DNA of 64,000 nucleotides from Paenibacillus psychroresistens (GTDB lineage: Bacteria; Bacillota; Bacilli; Paenibacillales; NBRC-103111). Below are positions 7,804 through 16,148 of the stretch, in pieces (the first letter of the stretch is position 1; every line of letters starts with the position of its first letter). The stretch is from positions 3,448,001 to 3,512,000 of the forward strand of contig NZ_CP034235.1 in the NCBI RefSeq assembly GCF_009728935.1, in the 5' to 3' direction. The notes below the pieces were generated by a model. The model was given only the letters and a program-made list of their open reading frames with translations. It was not told the origin of the DNA and did not search any database. Position numbers and translations under genes: made by a program.

Positions 7804-8943
7804 TTGAGAACCGTGGAGAATAAAATTAGCGATAAATATAATATTTCTCCTTTTATGGTTTTTTTCCTTTTATATGCGAGCATGGTCGAAGTTGGGGTAT
7901 TAAATTATCAAAGGATTTTAGTTAACCATGCTGGCTATAATGCTTGGATTTCTATTGTAATCACAGGAATTAGTATCCATTTGATTGTATGGATGATTTA
8001 TAAAATTATTTCATCGAATGAAGCTAGCATAGACCTTGTGGCGATTAATTCGATATGTTTTGGAGCTTTTACTGGAAAAATTCTCAATATTGCGATAATT
8101 CTATATTTCTTTTTTGGTGCATTTATTACTTTTAGAGGCCACGTAGCGGTTATTCAGGTTTGGTTGTTTCCGGCTATGCCCATCTTGCCGATAAGTCTTA
8201 TTATTGCTGTACTTATTTACTATACGATTTCCGGTGGGTTTCGCTCCATTACGGGCATAAGCTTTTGGGGAACTATTGCCTCCATTATTTGTATTTTACC
8301 GCTTCCTTTCTTAATCCTTAGATATCTTCATCCGCAAAATTTATTGCCACTTGTAAACCATTCCTTAGCTGATCTATTGTTATCTTCTAAAAGCATGGTA
8401 TTTCAGTATTTAGGGATTGAAGCGCTTTTGATGTTTCATCCATTCATTCAAGCTCCAGCAAAGTCGCAAAAATGGGCGCACCTAGCTGTGTTTTCAGCTA
8501 CCTTTTTATATTTATCGTTTGGCCTTGCTACTTTTATGTATTATAGTGAAGATCAATTATTGCTCAATATTTGGCCAACCATGCATATTATTATGATCCT
8601 TGCCGTTCCCTTATTTCAAAGACTGGAGCTTTTTATTGTTTCAGTATTGTTTATAACTATGCTAGCAAGCATTTCTTTAGGGTTATGGGTGGCATGCCGC
8701 GGAGCAAAAAACAGCTTGCATATTAAACAACCGCTCAGTCTAATTGCTTTTCTAATCGGATTTCTAATTTTAGAAGCTTTAATAAAAGATTACAACACTA
8801 TAAAACAGCTTACAGCCTATTATACGACCGTTGGATTTTATTTTATATATGTCTACATCCCTTTAATATTTGTCATTATGCAGATAAGAAAAAAATGGCG
8901 GAAACGTTTAAAAAGTCAAAGCAAGCCCGAAAATGCATTTTAG
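7804..8943 (+). CDS. gerAB: GerAB/GerB-family germination permease
   Basis: A 379-residue integral membrane protein with about ten hydrophobic segments, of the spore germination permease family (distant APC-type transporter) that carries the germinant-binding site in B. subtilis GerAB. The start is TTG 7804 after AAGGGGAAGGAG; GTG 7813 is a possible alternative. It closes the A-C-B operon, with 39 bases after the C subunit. The positively charged C-terminal tail (RKKWRKRLK) is typical. The stop codon lies inside a hairpin at 8920-8951. Confidence 0.92.
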   Translation: MRTVENKISDKYNISPFMVFFLLYASMVEVGVLNYQRILVNHAGYNAWISIVITGISIHLIVWMIYKIISSNEASIDLVAINSICFGAFTGKILNIAIILYFFFGAFITFRGHVAVIQVWLFPAMPILPISLIIAVLIYYTISGGFRSITGISFWGTIASIICILPLPFLILRYLHPQNLLPLVNHSLADLLLSSKSMVFQYLGIEALLMFHPFIQAPAKSQKWAHLAVFSATFLYLSFGLATFMYYSEDQLLLNIWPTMHIIMILAVPLFQRLELFIVSVLFITMLASISLGLWVACRGAKNSLHIKQPLSLIAFLIGFLILEALIKDYNTIKQLTAYYTTVGFYFIYVYIPLIFVIMQIRKKWRKRLKSQSKPENAF

Positions 8944-8951
8944 GGCTTGCT
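8920..8951. terminator. hairpin at the end of the ger operon
   Basis: AGCAAGCCC (8920-8928) pairs with GGGCTTGCT (8943-8951). The stem spans the gerAB stop codon. There is no strong T run, so termination is uncertain. Confidence 0.45.
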
Positions 8952-8982
8952 AGGCAATTCAATCAGGCAAATAAGATAAGTC

Positions 8983-9936
8983 TTAAATAAGCTCCTCACT
9001 AATGGTCCAAAGCTTTTCGGCAGCCGCTTTATCAATGGCCCATGGACGTACTCCACTGTGAAGCTTGCTATCTGCAGGAACTACCGCTGCTATGTCGCAG
9101 TCTTCGCAATATACTCCACCTTTTCCATCCAGTAGCGGACTCACCGCACACCATATTGATGTGGCAGCACCTTGCTCAACCGTTTTAAAGCCTTCGGGAG
9201 AAATGAAGGCACCGTCTTCTCCTCGACGAACTCCCCAGGCTGCTAGTTCCTCGTCACCCATGTGCCGAGCTAAACCAGTGAGAATACCACCAGGATGAAC
9301 AGAAAACGCACGAATACCGTACTCTTTACCTAGTTTATCAAGCTTGACTGCAAAGAGCGAGCACGCAGTCTTTGATTCTCCGTAAGAAATGTCCTTGTTG
9401 TACGGTCTCTTGGTAAAATTCAGATCACTGAAATCAATTGGACCTGTCATATGACCGATTGAAGAAAGAGCGACCACGCGCGCGTTGCCCGATTTTTTTA
9501 GCGCATCCCAAAGCTTAAGTGTCAGTTGAAAATGCCCCAGATGATTAGTCGCAAATTGCGTATCATATCCACGTTCGTCTTTAATCACCGGAGGGCTAGA
9601 AACACCTGCATTATTGATCAGAATATCAAGTGCACGGTCTGACTTTAGAAATTCGGCGGCAAACTGATCAATTGATTTTGGATCAGCGAGGTCAAGTTGG
9701 ATGACCTCGATGTTTTTTATATTGGAGAGATTGTCTTGAGCCTTCTTAACATCGCGGGCGCCAACGATGACTGTGGCTCCTGCATTTGAAAGAACTCGTG
9801 TTGTTTCAAGTCCAATGCCTCCGTGACCACCTGTTACTATCGCAATTTTTCCTCGAAGGTCGCGTCCTGCAAGCGCCTCTTGAGCGGTTGTTTTGGGTCC
9901 AAATCCTGAATTTAATGGTTTTTGTTCAGTTATCAT
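8983..9936 (-). CDS. short-chain dehydrogenase/reductase
   Basis: A 317-residue classical SDR oxidoreductase, long for the family and similar in layout to retinol- or protochlorophyllide-type reductases. Visible motifs are the NAD(P)-binding TGGHGGIG near residue 36, NNAG (INNAGVS), the catalytic Ser in ALSSIGHMTG and YGESK, where Tyr and Lys complete the triad. Substrate unknown. It is divergent from the TetR regulator at 10113, with palindromic repeats between them, so the regulator probably represses both. Start: ATG at 9936 behind AAAGGAGTC read on the minus strand. Confidence 0.87.
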   Translation of the reverse strand: MITEQKPLNSGFGPKTTAQEALAGRDLRGKIAIVTGGHGGIGLETTRVLSNAGATVIVGARDVKKAQDNLSNIKNIEVIQLDLADPKSIDQFAAEFLKSDRALDILINNAGVSSPPVIKDERGYDTQFATNHLGHFQLTLKLWDALKKSGNARVVALSSIGHMTGPIDFSDLNFTKRPYNKDISYGESKTACSLFAVKLDKLGKEYGIRAFSVHPGGILTGLARHMGDEELAAWGVRRGEDGAFISPEGFKTVEQGAATSIWCAVSPLLDGKGGVYCEDCDIAAVVPADSKLHSGVRPWAIDKAAAEKLWTISEELI

Positions 9937-9988
9937 AAATGACTCCTTTTAGATGTATTTGTGTTTCAGAACTCCTTAATCAACTATT

Positions 9989-10057
9989 TAGACATAATAC
10001 ACTTTTTGTCTATTTGCATATAGTATACTACTAGACAAAGTTTGTAAAGTGTATAAT
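9989..10057. promoter_or_regulatory. candidate TetR operator region between the SDR and its regulator
   Basis: TAGACA (9989-9994) and TGTCTA (10007-10012) form an inverted repeat. A further TAGACAAA (10032-10039) is inverted relative to TTTGTCTA (10005-10012). TATAAT at 10052-10057 is a likely -10 for the regulator. Repeats in a divergent TetR/target interval usually bind the regulator. Confidence 0.5.
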
Positions 10058-10112
10058 AATAAATTAATAATTGATAAAAAGAAACTACATATGCTACAGA
10101 ATGAGGTGGAGA

Positions 10113-10664
10113 ATGATTGATAAAAAAAAATTACATATTCTTTCGACTGCATTGGATGTGTTCTTCAAGTATGGCTATAATCGTGTGTCTATGAATGAGA
10201 TCGCTGAGGCCGCTGGGATTTCGCGTCCAGGTCTCTACTTATACTTTAAGAGTAAAAAGGAGATTTTTAGCGCCTCGATTCTTCAATATGGCGACAGTCT
10301 TATCGAGGAAATATCAGATGGACTTTCGTCTCAGAATACGATAGAGGATAAGATTCATTATGCGTTTGAAGTGTGGTCTATAAACAAATTTGAGGATTCT
10401 TTAACCTCACTAGAAGTAAAAGAAATTACGGATAGCTCCCACTTATTTGCTTTGGAGGCACTCAACTCAGGCTACAGGAAGTTTGAAGTTATACTGACCT
10501 CGCTTTTAGAAGCGCATTTTAAATCTACCGGCAGCCAAATCAGTCTTTCTCCACAAGAGTTGGCTTATATTTTAACGAGCGCCTTACGTGGGTTCAAAAT
10601 CGTCGCTAAGAGCTCAACCGAGCTTCGCAAATTGGTTCATGACTTGCTCGGAATCATTCTCTAG
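10113..10664 (+). CDS. TetR/AcrR-family transcriptional regulator
   Basis: A 183-residue one-domain repressor. The start at ATG 10113 follows GAGGTGGAGA; an upstream in-frame ATG at 10071 lacks a ribosome binding site. The N-terminal helix-turn-helix is clear: ILSTALDVFFKYGYNRVSM then EIAEAAGISRPGLYLYFKSK. The C-terminal half is the ligand-binding region and does not reveal a ligand. It is divergent from the SDR gene and followed 93 bases later by an alpha/beta hydrolase. It likely controls the neighbouring oxidoreductase and itself through the repeats at 9989-10039. Confidence 0.88.
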   Translation: MIDKKKLHILSTALDVFFKYGYNRVSMNEIAEAAGISRPGLYLYFKSKKEIFSASILQYGDSLIEEISDGLSSQNTIEDKIHYAFEVWSINKFEDSLTSLEVKEITDSSHLFALEALNSGYRKFEVILTSLLEAHFKSTGSQISLSPQELAYILTSALRGFKIVAKSSTELRKLVHDLLGIIL

Positions 10665-10757
10665 CATTCAAAGAATGAATAAAGTACTTAAAGGCATTCT
10701 CTCCACATATTTTTGTTATAACAAGGATATGGCGTCTCTGAAAAGGGAGTTGAGAAG

Positions 10758-11621
10758 ATGGTGCTTTATAAGAAAATAAATATAGATGGGTTGAACATAT
10801 TTTTCCGAGAAGCTGGTAATCCGAATAATCCAACGATTATTCTTCTTCATGGATTTCCAAGCTCCTCCCATATGTTCAGGGGGTTAATTCCTTATCTGGC
10901 TGATCGATTTCATGTGATCGCTCCTGATTATCCAGGATTTGGAAATAGCAGTATGCCTACAACAGACGAGTATAGGTACACCTTTGAGAACCTATCTCTT
11001 GTTATTGAAAAGCTAATCGATACGCTCTGTATTTCTCACTATATATTATATGTCCATGATTATGGAGGGCCTATCGGATTTAGGTTGGCCATTCGCAACC
11101 CGCACCGTATTCTTGGGTTTGTTATTCAGAATGCGGTAGCCGATGAAAAGGGGTTAGGAAAACCGTTCGATCTGTTTAAAGCTCTTTGGACGGAGAGAAA
11201 CCCGACAACCGAAAAGGCGTTTGCAGAGCTTACGAGTTTTGATTTTACAAAAAAACAATATTTGACAGGTGTGTGCCAACCTTACTTGATTAGCCCCGAT
11301 GGATATTCGATGGACCAGTTTTTTTTGGATCGACCGGGAAATAGCCAAATTCAGCTGGAGCTAGGTTACGATTACCGAAAAAACGTCGAAGAATACCCAC
11401 GCTGGCAACAATATATGCGGATTTATCAACCGCCTGTATTAGTAGCCTGGGGTAAAAATGATTTTATCTTTACGTTGGAAGGGGCATATGCCTTTAGCAG
11501 AGAATTAACCCATGTCGAGATTTGTTTTCTATGCGGTGGGCATTTTGTGCTGGAGGAACAAAGCTATCATGTCTCGGAGCTTATCAAGCGCTTTTATGGT
11601 TACATGTTTTCGAAACATTAG
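10758..11621 (+). CDS. alpha/beta hydrolase, haloalkane dehalogenase/epoxide hydrolase-like
   Basis: A 287-residue alpha/beta-hydrolase. The oxyanion region LLHGFPSSS (residues 30-37) and the nucleophile elbow HDYGGPIG, with Asp101 as nucleophile in place of Ser, place it in the branch holding haloalkane dehalogenases and epoxide hydrolases. Asp235 (GKNDF) and His262 (GGHF) would complete the triad. The cap region is about residues 130-200. Substrate is not predictable; many such genes are annotated only as hydrolases. The start ATG is preceded by AAAAGGGAGTTGAGAAG. It probably forms its own unit, ending at the terminator at 11658. Confidence 0.85.
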   Translation: MVLYKKINIDGLNIFFREAGNPNNPTIILLHGFPSSSHMFRGLIPYLADRFHVIAPDYPGFGNSSMPTTDEYRYTFENLSLVIEKLIDTLCISHYILYVHDYGGPIGFRLAIRNPHRILGFVIQNAVADEKGLGKPFDLFKALWTERNPTTEKAFAELTSFDFTKKQYLTGVCQPYLISPDGYSMDQFFLDRPGNSQIQLELGYDYRKNVEEYPRWQQYMRIYQPPVLVAWGKNDFIFTLEGAYAFSRELTHVEICFLCGGHFVLEEQSYHVSELIKRFYGYMFSKH

Positions 11622-11657
11622 ATCCATTGTAGAAATCGGTGGAGAAAAACAAAAAAA

Positions 11658-11705
11658 GGCTGTTCCTAAAGTAGAAAATCTACTAGAGGAACAGCCTCTT
11701 TTTTT
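11658..11705 (+). terminator. strong intrinsic terminator
   Basis: GGCTGTTCCT (11658-11667) pairs with AGGAACAGCC (11687-11696). An inner stem AGTAGA/TCTACT extends the hairpin, and TCTTTTTTT follows. Confidence 0.85.
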
Positions 11706-11831
11706 ATGGCTATTTCGATCGAGAACTTATTCAACATCATAACAGAACGTAAAGAAACAGTCTATACTTTTCGCTCGATTTTATATATAGTTGGGTTGCC
11801 GGCAAAGCCAACGAAACGGAGTGTTGTTCAA

Positions 11832-12809
11832 ATGGAAAATACTTGTCACCTTAATCAAGCTGATTTACAAGCGTATATGGGAAAGGTGTTCGGTACCGGT
11901 TATGTAGTTGCAGATGTAAGAAAAATGCAGGGCGGAGCGCAAAAGGTGGTCTATAAAATCGACTGCAGCAATGGCTTCACCTGTGTGATGTACGTATGGG
12001 ATCTTACGATGAATTATTTTCAAGAGGAAATAGAACAGCAAGATTTAAATAGGCGCTCTTATGGTGCTGATTTATTTGAAATGAACAACAAGTATTTAAC
12101 TCAACAAGGCATTAAAACCCCCGCTTTATATGATTTGAATCAGGAAAGAGCTCGTTATCCTTTTGATTATGGGCTTGTGGAATATATAGATGGGCTCAAG
12201 GCAGAGGTTTATTTTGACCATTCCGACCCACGTGTTCAAGATAAAGTATTTCAGCGGGTGGGAGATATGGTGGCTGGGATGCATAGTAATATAAGAAACA
12301 CTTTTGGGCCGTTTAATACTAGTGAAATCCTAACAGGGAATTGTCATCAAGGACAAGTAGAGAAGGCCATATCCGATCTAGCTTATGCATCCCTGCATAT
12401 AGACAACATAGGCAGCCATCAAAGCAAGCTGTTGGATAGATTGTATGAGCTTGAAGCGAAAATTGAATCTAGAAGTCGTTATGGATATATCCATGGAGAG
12501 CTAGGTCCTGATCATATACTGGTTAATCATGATTTGGAGCCCTATTTAATCGATATTGAAGGGGCGGAGTTTTATGATATTGAATATGAGCACACATTTT
12601 TAGAGCTGCGTTTCGGGAATTATTATCGCTACTTAAAGAATGATAAGTTGGATCCCAATAGGATGTTGTTTTATCGCTATTATCATCATATTTCCTTAAC
12701 TGCCGGGGGGCTGAAGCTTGAACATCGAGGGTTCTATGATCAAGCCTTTGCTATGGGACTTGCCGCACAACATTCCAAACGTGCCTTGCAATTCATTGGG
12801 GTTAATTAG
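11832..12809 (+). CDS. aminoglycoside phosphotransferase (APH)-fold protein with altered catalytic motif
   Basis: A 325-residue protein with the APH/choline-kinase-like fold. The start ATG 11832 follows ACGGAGTG; the frame is open further upstream but without a ribosome binding site. The Brenner loop reads HGELGPDH (221-228) where active kinases have HGDxxxxN/H, so the catalytic Asp is replaced by Glu223. The metal-binding motif IDIEGAE (Asp241, Glu243) is present. It could be a weak or divergent small-molecule kinase or a pseudokinase. No resistance phenotype can be claimed. It follows the terminator at 11658 and is a single-gene unit. Confidence 0.75.
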   Translation: MENTCHLNQADLQAYMGKVFGTGYVVADVRKMQGGAQKVVYKIDCSNGFTCVMYVWDLTMNYFQEEIEQQDLNRRSYGADLFEMNNKYLTQQGIKTPALYDLNQERARYPFDYGLVEYIDGLKAEVYFDHSDPRVQDKVFQRVGDMVAGMHSNIRNTFGPFNTSEILTGNCHQGQVEKAISDLAYASLHIDNIGSHQSKLLDRLYELEAKIESRSRYGYIHGELGPDHILVNHDLEPYLIDIEGAEFYDIEYEHTFLELRFGNYYRYLKNDKLDPNRMLFYRYYHHISLTAGGLKLEHRGFYDQAFAMGLAAQHSKRALQFIGVN

Positions 12810-12867
12810 GCGAATTCATAAAAATGTGCAATTAAGCACATGCTAGAAGTACGAGGAGGTGATTACA

Positions 12868-13110
12868 ATGGAGAAACAGGTGCAAACGCAAGAGCAGGTC
12901 GAAGCTGTAAGAAAAAATGGTGATGGTGATATAATTGAATTTAAACTGTCATCTGGTAAAGTTGTAGATTATAAGTCAGCTCAAGAAATGGTTAAAAATG
13001 ATCAGATAGCCAACTTAAACCTATTTAAAGGCCGAGATGACGAAATGCATATAAGATCGAATGCAGATGGAGATAAAAGCAACAATTTAGATTCGCTGCC
13101 CACTTTTTAA
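12868..13110 (+). CDS. DUF3892 family protein
   Basis: An 80-residue hydrophilic protein. The start ATG 12868 sits behind a near-perfect AGGAGGTGATTACA. The pattern (AVRKNGDGDIIEFKLSSGKV, later RSNADGDKSNNLDSLP) matches DUF3892 proteins, which are common in Bacillales and of unknown function. The duplicated GDGD/ADGD acidic turns could bind metal, but this is only an impression. It is monocistronic, with a terminator at 13115. Confidence 0.8.
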   Translation: MEKQVQTQEQVEAVRKNGDGDIIEFKLSSGKVVDYKSAQEMVKNDQIANLNLFKGRDDEMHIRSNADGDKSNNLDSLPTF

Positions 13111-13114
13111 TACT

Positions 13115-13150
13115 AAGGTTCCTTGGGGTTCTATTCCCGAGGGGCCTTTT
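13115..13150 (+). terminator. intrinsic terminator after the DUF3892 gene
   Basis: AAGGTTCCTTGGGG pairs with CCCGAGGGGCCTT (with G-U pairs) around TTCTATT, followed by TTTTC. Confidence 0.75.
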
Positions 13151-13234
13151 CTATCTTGTAAGTTGAAGCACGCACCTGCTGATCCTGCATAGGCTAAAGT
13201 GTAGTTACTTTACTATTCAGGGAGGAAGAAAACC

Positions 13235-13660
13235 TTGCAATTTTATTATGGAGATAAAATGCCGCTGCGTATATTAGATGAAGGAGAGTTTTGGAAGCTT
13301 CAGGAAGCAGAACATACAGAGGTTATTCAAGCACTTGTACCTAATCTAGAGCCACAATTTGTTCAAGCATTAAAAGCTTGGGAACAGGCGCTTTCACGCA
13401 CACAGGCTACTTTCGTTCAATATATAGAAACAGTAGTGCGAGGAGGCAAAGAGCTAAATCAGCAATTTTATACTCAGGTTATGCAGCTAGTACAGTTCGC
13501 AGCTGAACAAAGTAAACAATTTATTAAGCTGTTGAACCAGCTAGGAACGGAAAGCCAAGCACTTAAACAGAATGCCACAGCCGTTGTCGTACTGAATCAT
13601 ATACGGCGAGAATCAGAATATTTTATTGGGATTTCTAATGCACTTTTATACCAGCAATAA
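13235..13660 (+). CDS. DUF2935-like helical protein
   Basis: A 141-residue, almost entirely alpha-helical protein with repeated Gln-rich amphipathic stretches. The start is TTG 13235 behind GGGAGGAAGAAAACC. The N-terminal FWKLQEAEHTEVI and the C-terminal IRRESEYFIGI resemble DUF2935 proteins, often found in Bacillales and Clostridia and suspected of a metal-binding or coat role. The usual family member has two such bundles, and this is about half that length. It converges on the GmhB-like gene and shares a terminator with it. Confidence 0.65.
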   Translation: MQFYYGDKMPLRILDEGEFWKLQEAEHTEVIQALVPNLEPQFVQALKAWEQALSRTQATFVQYIETVVRGGKELNQQFYTQVMQLVQFAAEQSKQFIKLLNQLGTESQALKQNATAVVVLNHIRRESEYFIGISNALLYQQ

Positions 13661-13666
13661 GCTTGA

Positions 13667-13694
13667 GACTCCCTCCGCGGAGTCTTTTCTTTTT
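13667..13694. terminator. intrinsic terminator between convergent genes
   Basis: GACTCC (13667-13672) pairs with GGAGTC (13679-13684), followed by TTTTCTTTTT. The T run overlaps the stop of the minus-strand phosphatase. Confidence 0.8.
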
Positions 13695-14256
13695 AACGCA
13701 AGCTTAACTCAGGTACTTGACTTAATTCCACAATCCAAGCAACGGCTTCCTTCAAGGAATAGACAACATTATCTACATCAACCACAGGGATAATTTCTTC
13801 TTCCTCAATAATTAGAATGGTACGGGTTCCTGCCAATCTGCCAGCAACGATGTCCACTCCCCGATCACCAACGGTAAAGCTGCGTTGCAGGTCAATATTA
13901 TGTTTTTGGGCTAATTCGAGAATCATAGTTGGCTTTGGCTTTCGACAAGCACAATCAGCATGAGGCTTATGTGGACAATAAGCAATATCATCGATTTGAG
14001 CATCAGCTTCCTCAAGAAGCTGTTCGACTAGCTTCACATGAATATCGATTAATGCCTTGTCACTCATATAACCAAGTCCGATCCCTCCTTGATTGGTAAT
14101 AATAAACACCTTGTAGTTGAGGTCATTGAGGATTTTTATGGATTCGGCAACCCAAGGTAATAAGTAAAGATCACTGGGCTTATTAACAAACTTAACTCGA
14201 CTGCTGAGCACTTCATTAATAACTCCATCTCTATCTAAAAAAACAGCTTTATTCAT
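13693..14256 (-). CDS. gmhB: HAD-IIIA phosphatase, GmhB-like
   Basis: A 187-residue HAD phosphatase. The start at 14256 follows AGGAGGAAATATAAAA and puts the catalytic FLDRDGVIN at residues 5-13. NQGG (motif II), KPKP (motif III Lys) and GDRGVDI (motif IV Asp) are present. The zinc loop CPHKPHADCACRKPKP matches D-glycero-D-manno-heptose-1,7-bisphosphate 7-phosphatases. In Gram-positives such enzymes may serve nucleotide-heptose or other sugar-phosphate pathways, so the exact substrate is uncertain. It is divergent from ku. Confidence 0.85.
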   Translation of the reverse strand: MNKAVFLDRDGVINEVLSSRVKFVNKPSDLYLLPWVAESIKILNDLNYKVFIITNQGGIGLGYMSDKALIDIHVKLVEQLLEEADAQIDDIAYCPHKPHADCACRKPKPTMILELAQKHNIDLQRSFTVGDRGVDIVAGRLAGTRTILIIEEEEIIPVVDVDNVVYSLKEAVAWIVELSQVPELSLR

Positions 14257-14301
14257 TTTTATATTTCCTCCTAGCGGACTCATGGAATTTGAGCAACTTA
14301 C

Positions 14302-14329
14302 GCATAATAATGTTTACGATGCCATTATT
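14302..14329 (+). promoter_or_regulatory. weak candidate forespore-type promoter before ku
   Basis: GCATA (14302-14306) and CATTATT (14323-14329) resemble sigma-G/F elements, but the spacer is only 16 bases instead of 17-18. B. subtilis ku is forespore-expressed, which makes the resemblance worth noting, but it could be chance. Confidence 0.3.
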
Positions 14330-14362
14330 GGCCTAAAACCATTCATTAGGGAGGAAATTAAG

Positions 14363-15205
14363 ATGCATACACTTTGGAAAGGCGCAATTAGCTTTGGTTT
14401 GGTTCATGTTCCAGTGAAGATGTTTTCGGCAACCGAGGATAAAGATATCTCAACACGTTATATTCACAGAAGCTGTTCGACGCCGCTAAATATGGTGCGC
14501 AAATGCCCAACCTGCGATAAAGAGGTGGAGTGGGAGGATATTGCACGAGGTTATGAATATGAGCCAGGCCGTTTTGTTGTATTTGAGAAAGAGGAGATCG
14601 AGCGTTTGAACGGCGAGGTTAATAAAGAAATTAAAATATTGGATTTTGTCGATTTGGTAGAAATTGACCCGATCTATTTTCAGAAAACGTATTACCTTTC
14701 TCCGGGAGATACGGGTGCCAATGCTTATAGCTTGCTTCTGGAGTCGCTTAAACAAACAGGTAAAATCGGGATCGCTAAAGTATCGATTCGTTCGAAAAGC
14801 AGCTTATGCTGTATCCGTGTTATTGACAACTGTCTTGCTATGGAAACCATGTTTTATCCAGATGAAGTGAGGTCTATCACTCAGGTTCCTAACCTGCCAG
14901 AGCAAATTAATGTGAATGATAAAGAATTGTCTATGGCCAAAATGCTGATAGATCAGCTTTCTACACCATTCGAAGCAGCCAAGTATAAGGATGATTATCG
15001 GGCGGCATTTATGGAAGCCATTGAACACAAAATTGCTGGGGAAGAGGTTCAAGTCTCGCCTCAAGTTAAAAAGACTAATGTAATCGACCTAATGTCAGCT
15101 TTACAGGCTAGTCTGGAAGCAGCAAAGCTTACGCCCAAAGCAACGGGTGAGGTTAAAGCGAAACCAGCAGCGAAAACGAAGCGCAAAGAAAAAGTTCCCT
15201 CTTAA
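14363..15205 (+). CDS. ku: Ku homodimeric DNA end-binding protein (NHEJ)
   Basis: A 280-residue bacterial Ku. The start ATG 14363 follows GGGAGGAAATTAAG and gives the typical MHTLWKGAISFGLVHVPVKM N-terminus. The Ku core barrel is intact, with a CPTCDKEVEW segment. The C-terminal tail is Lys/Ala-rich (KATGEVKAKPAAKTKRKEK), as in Ku proteins that use it for DNA sliding and ligase recruitment. Ku holds broken ends for joining by LigD. The LigD-type polymerase gene follows 41 bases later in the same direction, so the two are an NHEJ operon. The ligase itself is not in this window. Confidence 0.95.
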   Translation: MHTLWKGAISFGLVHVPVKMFSATEDKDISTRYIHRSCSTPLNMVRKCPTCDKEVEWEDIARGYEYEPGRFVVFEKEEIERLNGEVNKEIKILDFVDLVEIDPIYFQKTYYLSPGDTGANAYSLLLESLKQTGKIGIAKVSIRSKSSLCCIRVIDNCLAMETMFYPDEVRSITQVPNLPEQINVNDKELSMAKMLIDQLSTPFEAAKYKDDYRAAFMEAIEHKIAGEEVQVSPQVKKTNVIDLMSALQASLEAAKLTPKATGEVKAKPAAKTKRKEKVPS

Positions 15206-15246
15206 TTAGACAGCTAATTCCACATCATGTGAAGGGAGCGATCCAT

Positions 15247-16131
15247 ATGGCCGTTGCAATCAAAGAAACCATAACCATAGAAGGACAAGATATAACTCTA
15301 TCCAATCCAAACAAGCTGCTCTGGCCGGAGTTAGGCATTACTAAGCTGCAATATATGCAAAAGCTGATTATCCTAGCTCCTTATCTACTGCCTTACTGTC
15401 AAAATCGCTATTTAACGACGATTCGTTATCCGAATGGGATTGACGGCAAATCATTTTATCAGAAGAACATCCCACCCACAGCACCTGCTTTCGTAAACTC
15501 AGCCCAAAAAGACAGCATACATTATGTTATTCTAGATTCCTTATCGACTCTTCTATGGTTAGGGAATTTAGCTGCGCTTGAGTTCCATACGTCATTCGAA
15601 TATGTGGGCGGAGAAGAACCAGCAGAGTGGATTCTGGACATTGACCCAAGTGAGGAAGACGAGCCGAGACTGATGGAGGCCATCGCTATTATTGGCGATA
15701 CGCTTAATTCATTGGGGATTAATTCAATACCAAAAACCTCGGGCGCAACAGGGGTTCAAATTATCATCCCGATAAAGAGGGGGCATACTTTTGAGCAATT
15801 ACGCAGAATTGGTCATTTTTTAGGCCGATTTTTGACTGAAAAATACCCCGATCTATTCACAATCGAAAGATTGATTAAGAATCGGGGCAGCAAAATTTAT
15901 ATTGATTATGTACAGCATTCTGCAGGGAAAAGCCTTTCTGCCCCTTATACGCCTCGCGCTAGAAAGCTTGCGACCGTATCTACACCGCTTTTATGGACAG
16001 AAGTTAAGCAGAATGTAGATCTTCGCACGTTTAATTTGTTTACCATAGAAGATCGCTTGAAAAAACATGGAGATTTAATTACTAAGGTTGCAAAACAAGA
16101 TCTAAGCGCCATTCTAAGGGGGATAAAATAA
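15247..16131 (+). CDS. ligD: stand-alone LigD-type polymerase/primase domain (NHEJ)
   Basis: A 294-residue archaeo-eukaryotic primase-type polymerase matching the POL domain of LigD. The start ATG 15247 lies behind AAGGGAGCGATCCAT. Visible features are SNPNKLLWP near the N-terminus, EFHTSF, and the metal-binding WILDIDPS where two Asp residues coordinate metal. No ATP-dependent ligase (KxDG) or phosphoesterase domain is present, so this is a separated POL subunit. It would fill gaps, with ribonucleotide preference in known relatives, before end sealing. Co-directional with ku. Confidence 0.92.
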   Translation: MAVAIKETITIEGQDITLSNPNKLLWPELGITKLQYMQKLIILAPYLLPYCQNRYLTTIRYPNGIDGKSFYQKNIPPTAPAFVNSAQKDSIHYVILDSLSTLLWLGNLAALEFHTSFEYVGGEEPAEWILDIDPSEEDEPRLMEAIAIIGDTLNSLGINSIPKTSGATGVQIIIPIKRGHTFEQLRRIGHFLGRFLTEKYPDLFTIERLIKNRGSKIYIDYVQHSAGKSLSAPYTPRARKLATVSTPLLWTEVKQNVDLRTFNLFTIEDRLKKHGDLITKVAKQDLSAILRGIK

Positions 16132-16148
16132 TTTTTTTTTCAATAAAT

